Assembly (NCBI GenBank): GCA_002869465.1
Contig: PKSW01000441.1
Location: 1-5,303 of the forward strand
Direction of reading: 5' to 3'
DNA from: Marinilabiliales bacterium
GTDB lineage: Bacteria > Bacteroidota > Bacteroidia > Bacteroidales > F082
Length of the DNA: 5,303 bases
Shown piece after piece: positions 1 to 5,303 of this stretch; within the stretch, counting starts at the first letter, position 1, and each line of letters opens with the position of its first letter. The position numbers and the translations under genes are program-made. Under the pieces are notes generated by a model that saw only the letters and a program-made list of their open reading frames with translations, ran no database searches and had not been told where the DNA came from.

Positions 1-864
1 GCCCCGGGTGTGGTTTTAAAGATTGTTCCTTCTACCGATGAAATATGGCAGCAATGCCTCGATGAAGGCCTGATCAGGATATTTAAAGATGCAGGCGCAT
101 TATTATCAAATGCCGGTTGTGCAGGTTGTGCTGCCGGACAAGTGGGACAGAATGGGCCCGGCGAAGTAACCATAAGTACAGGTAACCGGAATTTCCCCGG
201 TAAACAGGGCAAAGGCGAAGTGTACCTGGCATCGCCTGCTTCCGTCGCAGCTTCAGCAGTGGCAGGATATATTACCACGGAAGATGACATACCGAAGGTG
301 CCAGCCAATTTTGATTTTGCTTTGCGTGCTGACGAGATGAAACTGGCAGCCAAACAGCACGAAAAAACACACGAAACCAGGCCATTGACAATCAAAGGCC
401 GTGTTTGGGTCATCCCACAGGATGATATTGATACCGACATGATTTATCATAACCGATACCTGCAAATTACAGATCCTGAAGAAATGGGCCAGTATATTTT
501 TGATAACCTGAAGGGCTATGAAGATTTCGCAAAAAAATGCAAGCGTGGTGACATTGTGATTGTTGGAAAGAATTTTGGATCGGGTAGTTCACGCCAGCAG
601 GCCGTTGATGGTTTTAAAACATTAGGTGTTCAGGCCATCCTTGCTGAATCGTATGGCGCCATTTATGAAAGAAATGCCATCAATGCAGCATTTCCGATAC
701 TTACCTATGAAACCCTCGAAAAAGCAGGTGTTGAAAACGGTGATGAAATTGAACTTAATTTCGAAACGGGCGAATTAAAAAATCAAAGTAAAGGACGGTT
801 TACGAATATTGAACCATTTTCAGAAGTACAACTGGAAATTTACCAGAATGGTGGATTGTTTTAA
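1..864 (+). CDS. Aconitase/3-isopropylmalate dehydratase family enzyme, fused large and small parts (5' end missing)
   Basis: This is the C-terminal 287 residues of a [4Fe-4S] hydro-lyase that isomerises a hydroxy-tricarboxylate through dehydration and rehydration; the reading frame is open from base 1. Visible residues 40-43 (Cys-Ala-Gly-Cys) are two of the three cluster ligands, and the Thr-Gly-Asn-Arg-Asn-Phe stretch at about 60-65 matches the LeuC/homoaconitase active-site region. After a linker at about 95-130 comes the swivel domain, with DDIDTD at 141-146, YLQI at 153-156 and GSGSSRQQ at 193-200. In bacterial LeuC/LeuD these are two proteins; here they are one chain. The order resembles the LeuCD type more than AcnA or AcnB. 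The substrate (citrate, isopropylmalate, homocitrate or other) cannot be fixed: the YLQI loop matches neither the YLRT of methanogen homoaconitase nor the YLVY of isopropylmalate isomerase, as I recall those motifs. The stop is TAA. The neighbour on the right is convergent, so it gives no operon clue. Family confidence is high; substrate confidence is low. Confidence 0.9.
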   Translation, partial: APGVVLKIVPSTDEIWQQCLDEGLIRIFKDAGALLSNAGCAGCAAGQVGQNGPGEVTISTGNRNFPGKQGKGEVYLASPASVAASAVAGYITTEDDIPKVPANFDFALRADEMKLAAKQHEKTHETRPLTIKGRVWVIPQDDIDTDMIYHNRYLQITDPEEMGQYIFDNLKGYEDFAKKCKRGDIVIVGKNFGSGSSRQQAVDGFKTLGVQAILAESYGAIYERNAINAAFPILTYETLEKAGVENGDEIELNFETGELKNQSKGRFTNIEPFSEVQLEIYQNGGLF

Positions 865-879
865 ATCTTGATGATGTTC

Positions 880-1419
880 TTAATCTTTTGAAAGCCTGAT
901 CTCTTTTCGGCCTCCGTCCCATATTTTGATAGCGATGTTATCACATGTGCCGTCGCCAAAATCGATGGTAGCAATCCATTCACCGTCTTTATAAAAGTCA
1001 ATAATCCCCGCAACAATATAATCACATCCTTCTATTCTAACCAGGGGTTCAGCAATCACTTTTCTATAGTTTTTATCATCTCCAGCGTCCAGTTCAAATC
1101 GGATGGTTGTACCTCTCACTGTTTTGGTAGCAATATTATCGCATGTTCTGTCTCCAAAATCAATAATGGCAACCAATTCGTCATCTAAGTAATATTCAAT
1201 AGTTCCTGAAACTATATAACGGCAATCATCGGGTTTTACAAGCCGCTTGGTGATCACCTTTTCAAACTTACCGTCACCTTCTATCGCAATATCTTCTTTT
1301 AATTCATTAACGCTCTTATCCAGATCATAATCAGAGTTGTCTTTTTCTTTATTACAACTGGTGATCATTAATAAAAGGCCAAGTAAAACGAATGTGAGAA
1401 TGCTCAATATATTTTTCAT
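880..1419 (-). CDS. Lipoprotein with two tandem copies of a Cys-containing 46-residue unit
   Basis: This 179-residue protein has a signal peptide (residues 1-21: Lys at position 2, a hydrophobic core, then Ile-Thr-Ser) and a lipobox cysteine at 22, so it is probably lipidated and exported. After an acidic linker (23-50) come two ungapped copies of one unit, residues 54-99 and 120-165, identical at 27 of 46 positions. Each ends in the signature IDFGD-x-TCDNIA and carries two cysteines 27 residues apart (66/93 and 132/159), which could form one disulfide per unit. I do not recognise a named family, though short lipoproteins with this Gly-Asp-x-Thr-Cys-Asp-Asn signature are, as I recall, found in Bacteroidota. 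The ATG at 1417-1419 is directly followed by the signal peptide and is the natural start. It lies 49 bases downstream of the Crp/Fnr gene on the same strand and may be read from that gene or from its own promoter. No function can be assigned; a beta-rich surface or periplasmic role is a guess. Confidence 0.85.
   Translation of the reverse strand: MKNILSILTFVLLGLLLMITSCNKEKDNSDYDLDKSVNELKEDIAIEGDGKFEKVITKRLVKPDDCRYIVSGTIEYYLDDELVAIIDFGDRTCDNIATKTVRGTTIRFELDAGDDKNYRKVIAEPLVRIEGCDYIVAGIIDFYKDGEWIATIDFGDGTCDNIAIKIWDGGRKEIRLSKD
925..1062 (-). repeat. Internal coding repeat, copy 2 (C-terminal)
   Basis: This encodes residues 120-165 of the lipoprotein. It aligns without gaps to the copy at 1123-1260 at an exact offset of 198 bases (66 codons). 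The best-conserved part is the IDFGDGTCDNIA end. Synonymous differences are many, so the duplication looks old rather than recent. Confidence 0.85.
1123..1260 (-). repeat. Internal coding repeat, copy 1 (N-terminal)
   Basis: This encodes residues 54-99 of the lipoprotein, 59% identical in protein to the copy at 925-1062. The cysteine pair (66 and 93) is at the same spacing as in the other copy. The 20-residue spacer between the copies (100-119) is not conserved with either flank. Confidence 0.85.
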
Positions 1420-1437
1420 ATCATGTAAATTTCATAA

Positions 1438-1445
1438 CAAATTTA
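1438..1445 (-). promoter_or_regulatory. Possible -7 promoter element of the lipoprotein gene
   Basis: Read on the minus strand this is TAAATTTG, matching the Bacteroidota -7 consensus TAnnTTTG, and it ends 18 bases before the ATG. The nearest upstream TTG is only 13 bases away, shorter than the roughly 17-23 bases expected, so the -33 part is poor. The region is very AT-rich and a chance match is possible; the gene could instead be co-transcribed with the regulator. Confidence 0.35.
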
Positions 1446-1468
1446 CAATTTATTTTGTCAACACTTAT

Positions 1469-2140
1469 TTATTTTAATAACTCTGAAAGTTTTCGTTTGT
1501 CAAGAATCCGTATTTGTTTTCCTTTAGCTTCAATATATCCTTCGTGATCCATTTCACGGAGGGCTCTTCCCAAAGAAGGCCTGGCCACTCCAAAAGACTC
1601 AGCCAGTTCATTCTGGGATTTATCAAGGATTACAACATCTGTTTCCTTATTTTTCAAGCTTTCAAGTAAATAATGAGCTATTTTTCCTTTGATGGTCTGA
1701 AAAGACAAAAACCGAATCTTATTCGACAGGAATTGTGCCCTGTTGGATATTAGAATTAAGAAGTTTTCCAATATCGTTTCATTTATCTGCATGAGTTGCA
1801 AAAATGAGGGTTTGGGGATAACCAATATTTCAACATCCGAATTAGCAACGATATTCACAGGAAACGAATTCCTGTTCCCGAATAAAAAGGCAGGAGCCAA
1901 TGGACGTGGACTAGCAATATCCTCAATTTTAATGGTTTTTCCGGTGAAATCAACCATTTCCCCTTTTACACTTCCTTTTAACACTATCATTTGGCTTTCA
2001 ACTTCATCGCCACTGTATGCTATAAGCTGATCTTTCTTATATTGTAGTATCTGGTGTTGCACCTGATTTAGCAGATGAATGATGGTTTCGTTATCCAAAC
2101 CAACAAATAAGGGACAGAATATCAGTTTTTCAAACATCAT
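1469..2140 (-). CDS. Crp/Fnr family transcriptional regulator, HcpR-like
   Basis: This is a 223-residue DNA-binding regulator with the usual two-part layout. An N-terminal cyclic-nucleotide-binding-like beta-barrel spans about 5-115, a long dimer helix about 120-150, and a C-terminal winged helix about 155-215. The helix-turn-helix lies at about 175-197, with recognition helix Arg187, Ser189 and Arg192. The barrel lacks the Gly-Glu...Arg-Ser phosphate-binding motif of cAMP-binding Crp and has only one Cys near the N terminus (Cys9), so neither cAMP nor an FNR-type [4Fe-4S] cluster is expected. The stretches APAFLFG...FPV...AN and ENFLILIS...FLS-KI resemble, from memory, P. gingivalis HcpR, a haem-based nitric-oxide-responsive regulator of the hybrid cluster protein gene. 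The frame is open to a TTG at 2185, but that would place the operator palindrome and a promoter element inside the gene. I therefore chose the tandem ATGs at 2140 and 2137; the second (MFEKL) is equally possible. It is divergent from the ferredoxin-like gene, its likely target. Confidence 0.88.
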   Translation of the reverse strand: MMFEKLIFCPLFVGLDNETIIHLLNQVQHQILQYKKDQLIAYSGDEVESQMIVLKGSVKGEMVDFTGKTIKIEDIASPRPLAPAFLFGNRNSFPVNIVANSDVEILVIPKPSFLQLMQINETILENFLILISNRAQFLSNKIRFLSFQTIKGKIAHYLLESLKNKETDVVILDKSQNELAESFGVARPSLGRALREMDHEGYIEAKGKQIRILDKRKLSELLK

Positions 2141-2151
2141 TAGTTTTAAGC

Positions 2152-2159
2152 CAAAAATA
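2152..2159 (-). promoter_or_regulatory. Predicted -7 promoter element of the regulator gene
   Basis: The minus-strand sequence TATTTTTG fits TAnnTTTG and ends 11 bases before the first ATG (2140), implying a very short leader. A TTG inside the palindrome lies 23 bases upstream and could be the -33 element. A protein bound to the palindrome would then cover this promoter, which fits negative autoregulation (inference). Confidence 0.5.
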
Positions 2160-2178
2160 GTGTTTTTAACATTCTTTT

Positions 2179-2192
2179 GTAACAATTGTTAC
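2179..2192. promoter_or_regulatory. Palindromic operator, probable Crp/Fnr-type binding site
   Basis: GTAACAATTGTTAC is a perfect 14-base palindrome of the half-site / four-base spacer / half-site form used by Crp/Fnr proteins. Extended to 2175-2196, 20 of 22 positions are symmetric, with 2178/2193 the mismatched pair. It lies in the divergent gap between the regulator and the ferredoxin-like gene. Its centre (2185.5) is about 41.5 bases before the transcription start expected from the plus-strand TATTTTTG, the class II activator position, and about 37 bases before that of the regulator. Binding by the neighbouring regulator is inferred. Confidence 0.7.
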
Positions 2193-2215
2193 TAAACCTC
2201 ATATGACTTGTTCCC

Positions 2216-2223
2216 TATTTTTG
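2216..2223 (+). promoter_or_regulatory. Predicted -7 promoter element of the ferredoxin-like gene
   Basis: TATTTTTG matches TAnnTTTG and ends 23 bases before the ATG at 2247. No well-spaced -33 TTG is present: the nearest one inside the palindrome is 27 bases away, and TTG at 2208-2210 is too close. A promoter with a poor -33 region and an upstream operator is typical of one that needs an activator. Confidence 0.5.
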
Positions 2224-2246
2224 TAGCATCACAAAACTGAAAACAA

Positions 2247-3146
2247 ATGCTCAGAGAAATAGTACATATAAACGAAGAATTGTGTAACGGCTGCGGTGAT
2301 TGCGTTCCGGCATGCCACGAAGGGGCCTTACAGATCATTGATAACAAAGCCAGACTGGTTAGCGATTTGATGTGTGACGGGCTGGGAGCTTGCCTGGGGC
2401 ATTGTCCACAAGGTGCCATTACCATCGAAAAACGCGAGGCCCAACCCTACAATGAAGTCGAAGTGATGAAATTGATGGTTGAAAAAGGGGAAAATACGGT
2501 CGTAGCGCATTTACAACATTTAAAAGACCACCAGGAATTTGAATTCCTTAAAGAGGGGGTCCAATTTTTGAAAAGCAACGAATCAAACATCAGATTCGAT
2601 ATAGATAAAGTCATGCAAAGAGTTCATAACAGTGAAAAACATGAAGCACATGAACATATAAAACCCATGCACCATGCTCATTCAGGTGGCGGTTGTCCCG
2701 GTTCTCAGGCTATGAGTTTTGCACCACAAGGAATTACTTTAGAAGAAGAATCGGTGTCAGGGAAGTCGGAACTCCGCCAATGGCCGGTACAAATGCACCT
2801 GATAAATCCACAAGCTTCTTATTTTCAAAACTCCGATCTACTAGTAGCTGCTGACTGTGTAGCTTTTTCATTGGGAAATTTCCACCAGAAATGGCTGAAA
2901 GATAAAACCGTAGCTATTGCTTGCCCTAAACTGGACAGCGGAATGGAAGTATATCTGAGCAAACTAACGAGCCTTGTTGATGATGCAAAGATCAATACCA
3001 TGACAGTGATGATCATGCAGGTGCCTTGTTGCGGCGGATTACTGCAAATGGTACAGACAGCTGTTCAGAATGCCAGCCGTAAAGTGCCAGTTAAAGCAGT
3101 TGTGGTTGGAATCCAGGGTGAAATCCTTCAGGAAGAATGGGTATAA
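2247..3146 (+). CDS. Ferredoxin-like Fe-S protein with His-rich linker and Cys-rich C-terminal domain
   Basis: This is a 299-residue, probably cytoplasmic redox protein; no signal peptide or membrane segment is visible. Residues 1-62 form a two-cluster ferredoxin fold. The first motif is complete (Cys13, 16, 19, 23). The second has Cys43, Cys49 and Cys53 followed by Pro, with Leu46 where the fourth cysteine normally sits. Residues 127-145 hold seven histidines (127, 132, 135, 137, 142, 143, 145), followed by GGGCPGS with Cys150. The C-terminal domain (about 180-299) carries Cys204, Cys226 (ACPKLD) and a Cys261-Cys262 pair in VPCCGG. From memory, proteins of this layout are found in many anaerobes, often near hcp or Crp/Fnr genes, annotated only as 4Fe-4S proteins. 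No enzyme activity is known to me. An electron-transfer or Fe-S/metal-handling role under nitrosative or oxidative stress is inferred from the divergent HcpR-like regulator and the shared operator. The ATG at 2247 begins the conserved N terminus and no Shine-Dalgarno is visible, as is usual in Bacteroidota. Confidence 0.88.
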   Translation: MLREIVHINEELCNGCGDCVPACHEGALQIIDNKARLVSDLMCDGLGACLGHCPQGAITIEKREAQPYNEVEVMKLMVEKGENTVVAHLQHLKDHQEFEFLKEGVQFLKSNESNIRFDIDKVMQRVHNSEKHEAHEHIKPMHHAHSGGGCPGSQAMSFAPQGITLEEESVSGKSELRQWPVQMHLINPQASYFQNSDLLVAADCVAFSLGNFHQKWLKDKTVAIACPKLDSGMEVYLSKLTSLVDDAKINTMTVMIMQVPCCGGLLQMVQTAVQNASRKVPVKAVVVGIQGEILQEEWV

Positions 3147-3150
3147 TTAG

Positions 3151-3735
3151 TTATGGTTTTACTGTAATAAAACCCGGGTATTGCTGCACCTGGTCTCCTA
3201 CCTTATATGATGGCTGTAATCTCAACTGGAGATCAAGTTCATTAAACTTATCTTTATTATCCACATCAAAGACAATATCAAGAATTTGCTGGATATTGCT
3301 TGAAGTGACTATATTAAGAATATCAAACTCCACACTTATGGGAAATACGGTAGACGAATTGGGTAAAATTTCAACATGATCGTTGATCATCCCTGCGCCG
3401 TATTTCTGATCTTTCATATATAACTCCCAGGCAAGGCCCGAAATACCCGCTTTCAAACTTTGATTGTTGGTGGCCTTAATACCCACATTTAATGTGGTTG
3501 GAAGGCTACCCGCTATAACTTGCTGGGCCAGTGACATCATATTCAACATGCCAATATCTTCAGGCTTTTTAATGTTAGCCAATGATACACCGCCTATTTT
3601 ATCAATCTTCACATTGGCCAGCGAAAAATCGCATTGAACAAATGTGGCTGTATCACTCACCTGCTGTAATGCATCGCATGAACTGAATGTAAGCAGGCCA
3701 GCAAAAAGTGAGATTAAAAGAACTTTTCTCATCAT
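3151..3735 (-). CDS. Small lipoprotein, possible LEA14-like (WHy) domain
   Basis: With the start at 3735 this is a 194-residue protein. It has a signal peptide (Arg3-Lys4, hydrophobic core 5-17) and a lipobox Phe-Ser-Ser-Cys with Cys20 as the lipid site, so it is probably anchored in an envelope membrane. Residues about 80-143 (LNVGIKATNNQS..., then a Trp-Glu-Leu-Tyr strand, an amide/Gly turn, and a Pro-Asn-Ser-Ser-Thr-Val-Phe-Pro segment) follow the strand pattern of LEA type 2/WHy beta-sandwich proteins. That call rests on pattern only. A second ATG lies directly after the first (3732). The frame could also start at 3771, but that adds a charged, non-signal stretch overlapping typA, so I rejected it. 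The chosen start is one base after the typA stop (TAG-T-ATG), implying co-transcription and probably translational coupling. Its stop is 4 bases from that of the convergent ferredoxin-like gene. Function is unknown. Confidence 0.8.
   Translation of the reverse strand: MMRKVLLISLFAGLLTFSSCDALQQVSDTATFVQCDFSLANVKIDKIGGVSLANIKKPEDIGMLNMMSLAQQVIAGSLPTTLNVGIKATNNQSLKAGISGLAWELYMKDQKYGAGMINDHVEILPNSSTVFPISVEFDILNIVTSSNIQQILDIVFDVDNKDKFNELDLQLRLQPSYKVGDQVQQYPGFITVKP
3155..3174. terminator. Weak hairpin at the convergent gene ends, possible terminator
   Basis: GGTTTTA (3155-3161) and TAAAACC (3168-3174) form a perfect 7-base-pair stem with a 6-base loop. It lies just past the ferredoxin-like stop and inside the last codons of the convergent lipoprotein. 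There is no T-run on either strand afterwards and the stem is AT-rich, so this is at best a weak bidirectional terminator. Confidence 0.25.
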
Positions 3736-3736
3736 A

Positions 3737-5303
3737 CTAAATTTTGGATTGTCTTTTTCTATCATGTTCATTTAATAATATTTTCCTTAGTCGCAACGAA
3801 CGTGGAGTCACTTCCAGGTATTCATCTTCTCTTATGGTTTCCATGTATTCTTCTAACGAAAACCTGATCGGTGGCGGTATCAATACTTTGTCATCAGAAC
3901 CTGAAGCGCGCATATTGCTCAGCTTTTTCGTCTTATTCACATTTACAACGAGGTCGCCGGCTCTTGAGTTTTCACCAATTACTTGTCCTGCATAAATATC
4001 CTCATTGGTGTGGATGAAAAATTTGCCCCGGTCGACCAGTTTCCAGATGGCATAAGGAATAGCGGTTCCGGTTTCCATGGATATCAGAGCACCGTTTACA
4101 CGTGTGGAGATTTCTCCTTTCCATGGTTCATATTTATCAAACCTGTGCGCAATAATGGCTTCGCCTTCCGTTGCAGTTAAAAGGGTATTACGCAAGCCTA
4201 TAATTCCCCTGGAAGGGATGCTAAATTCAAGCATCATCCGGTCGTTTTTGGGCTCCATATTTAAAAAACTACCTTTTCGATTGGTAACAATGTCGATCAC
4301 TTTACCTGAAAAATCTTCGGGCACCAATACAGTCAGGCTTTCAACTGGTTCGTGCTTCACACCATCAATTTCTTTGATGATCACCTGCGGTTGTCCCAGC
4401 TGAAACTCATAACCTTCACGGCGCATGGTTTCCACCAGAATAGATAAATGCAGAATGCCCCTTCCATACACAAGGTAAGCATCAGCTGAATTGGTTTCAT
4501 CAATTTTTAAAGCCAGGTTTTTTTCAGTTTCGAGGAATAATCGGTCCCTAAGATGCCGGGATGTCACATATTTGCCTTCCTTGCCAAAAAACGGTGAATT
4601 GTTGATGGTAAAAAGCATACTCATAGTAGGCTCGTCTATTTTGATAGCTGGCAATCCCTCGGGCTTTTCAAAATCTGTAACCGTATCGCCAATTTCAAAA
4701 TCTTCCAAACCCATAATGGCAATAATATCTCCTGCTAAAACTTCGGTTTTACACTTCTCTTTACCGAGTCCTTCAAACAAGTATAATTCTTTAATTTTTG
4801 ATTTGGTAATGGTTCCGTCTCTTTTAACCAGCGAAACATTCATCCCCATTTGCAATTTACCTCTGCTCAATCTGCCAACTGCTATCCTTCCCACGTATGA
4901 AGAATAATCAAGCGAAGTGATCTGCATTTGTGGCGTACCGTCGACAAATTTGGATGGAGGAATATACTCGATGATCACATCCAGCAAATAAGAAACATCT
5001 TCAGCGGGTTTTTGCCAGTCATCCGACATCCAACCTTCTTTTGATGAGCCAAAAACAACGGGAAAGTCAATTTGATCTTCCGTAGCTCCCAAGTTGAACA
5101 TCAGATCGAAAACAGCTTCATGTACTTCATCAGGACGGCAATTGGGTTTATCCACCTTATTAATTACCACGATAGGCTTTAATCCCAAATCGATGGCTTT
5201 TTGCAGCACAAAACGTGTTTGCGGCATCGGCCCTTCAAAAGCATCTACCAGCAAAAGAACACCATCGGCCATATTTAATACCCGTTCCACTTCACCTCCA
5301 AAA
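3737..5303 (-). CDS. typA: TypA/BipA ribosome-associated translational GTPase (5' end missing)
   Basis: The visible 521 residues are about 85% of a usual 600-610-residue TypA, a GTPase of the EF-G/LepA group that binds the 70S ribosome and aids 50S assembly and stress or cold growth. The frame is open to the window edge, beginning FGGEVERVL, the residues that follow the G3 motif; the P-loop, switch I and DTPGHAD lie outside. NKVD (G4) is at visible residues 48-51 and the GSSKEG G5 region at about 85-90. An EF-Tu-like beta-barrel follows (about 122-205), then EF-G III/V-like domains with the SRGIIGLR motif (363-370). The TypA-specific C-terminal domain contains the RASGSD segment (464-469) and a basic tail ending KRQSKI. 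The GTG at 5290 is an internal valine, not the start. The stop TAG at 3737-3739 is one base from the next gene's start. All visible key motifs are intact, so the gene looks functional and ordinary. Confidence 0.97.
   Translation of the reverse strand, partial: FGGEVERVLNMADGVLLLVDAFEGPMPQTRFVLQKAIDLGLKPIVVINKVDKPNCRPDEVHEAVFDLMFNLGATEDQIDFPVVFGSSKEGWMSDDWQKPAEDVSYLLDVIIEYIPPSKFVDGTPQMQITSLDYSSYVGRIAVGRLSRGKLQMGMNVSLVKRDGTITKSKIKELYLFEGLGKEKCKTEVLAGDIIAIMGLEDFEIGDTVTDFEKPEGLPAIKIDEPTMSMLFTINNSPFFGKEGKYVTSRHLRDRLFLETEKNLALKIDETNSADAYLVYGRGILHLSILVETMRREGYEFQLGQPQVIIKEIDGVKHEPVESLTVLVPEDFSGKVIDIVTNRKGSFLNMEPKNDRMMLEFSIPSRGIIGLRNTLLTATEGEAIIAHRFDKYEPWKGEISTRVNGALISMETGTAIPYAIWKLVDRGKFFIHTNEDIYAGQVIGENSRAGDLVVNVNKTKKLSNMRASGSDDKVLIPPPIRFSLEEYMETIREDEYLEVTPRSLRLRKILLNEHDRKRQSKI

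Noticed and set aside
10..12. GTG as a start codon for the aconitase-family gene
   Set aside because: The frame is open from base 1 and the visible part begins in the middle of the catalytic domain; the GTG is an internal valine.
881..900. CTTTTGAAAG near the convergent ends at 864/880 as a terminator
   Set aside because: The symmetric arms leave only a two-base loop, too tight for a hairpin, and no T-run follows.
2141..2185. N-terminal extension of the regulator from a TTG codon at 2185
   Set aside because: It would place the palindrome and a TAnnTTTG element inside the coding region, uses a rare start, and adds residues not expected before the family N terminus. The ATGs at 2140/2137 fit better.
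3736..3771. Longer lipoprotein start at 3771 overlapping the end of typA
   Set aside because: It puts a charged 12-residue stretch before the signal peptide, whereas the ATG at 3735 gives a normal Arg-Lys signal peptide one base after the typA stop.
4491..4907. 138-codon plus-strand open frame antisense to typA
   Set aside because: It lies wholly inside a strongly conserved typA region on the other strand, and its product has no recognisable features. The other antisense frames in this window were rejected for the same reason.
5288..5301. GGAGGTGA followed by GTG on the minus strand, looking like a ribosome-binding site and start for typA at 5290
   Set aside because: These bases encode the conserved Phe-Gly-Gly-Glu-Val-Glu-Arg stretch just after the G3 motif of translational GTPases, and the frame stays open to the window edge, so this is internal coding sequence.

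Overview
The window reads as chromosomal DNA of a member of the Bacteroidota. The intergenic gaps are AT-rich, ribosome-binding sites are hard to see, promoter-like TAnnTTTG elements sit before three genes, and the proteins (an HcpR-like Crp/Fnr regulator, two small lipoproteins, a TypA GTPase, a fused aconitase-family enzyme) look like Bacteroidota proteins. The phylum call is inference from these signs; no ribosomal RNA or similar marker is present. The window is gene-dense, with no gap over about 110 bases and no mobile element, CRISPR array or tRNA that I could see.

Layout, left to right: (1) the 3' end of a plus-strand aconitase/isopropylmalate-isomerase family gene in which the Fe-S catalytic part and the swivel part are one polypeptide. 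(2) Convergent to it, a minus-strand lipoprotein made of two copies of a 46-residue unit. (3) Upstream of that on the same strand, a Crp/Fnr-type regulator resembling HcpR of Porphyromonas gingivalis. (4) Divergent from the regulator, a plus-strand ferredoxin-like protein with an N-terminal double Fe-S domain, a His-rich linker and a Cys-rich C-terminal domain. (5) Convergent to that, with a 4-base gap, a small minus-strand lipoprotein with a possible LEA14-like domain. (6) Immediately upstream of it on the same strand, typA/bipA, whose 5' end runs off the right edge.

The most interesting part is the divergent regulator/ferredoxin pair at about 1469-3146. A perfect 14-base palindrome (GTAAC-N4-GTTAC) lies between them, with a TAnnTTTG element facing each way. 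Its centre falls about 41.5 bases before the predicted start of the ferredoxin transcript, the usual position for class II activation by Crp/Fnr proteins, and it overlaps the upstream part of the regulator's own promoter. This suggests a self-controlled redox or nitrosative-stress module: a regulator lacking FNR-type cysteines controls an unusual Fe-S protein whose second cluster motif has three cysteines instead of four. The function of that Fe-S protein is unknown to me.

The other genes look like ordinary housekeeping or surface genes. typA and the downstream lipoprotein are probably one operon, since the stop and start codons are separated by one base.
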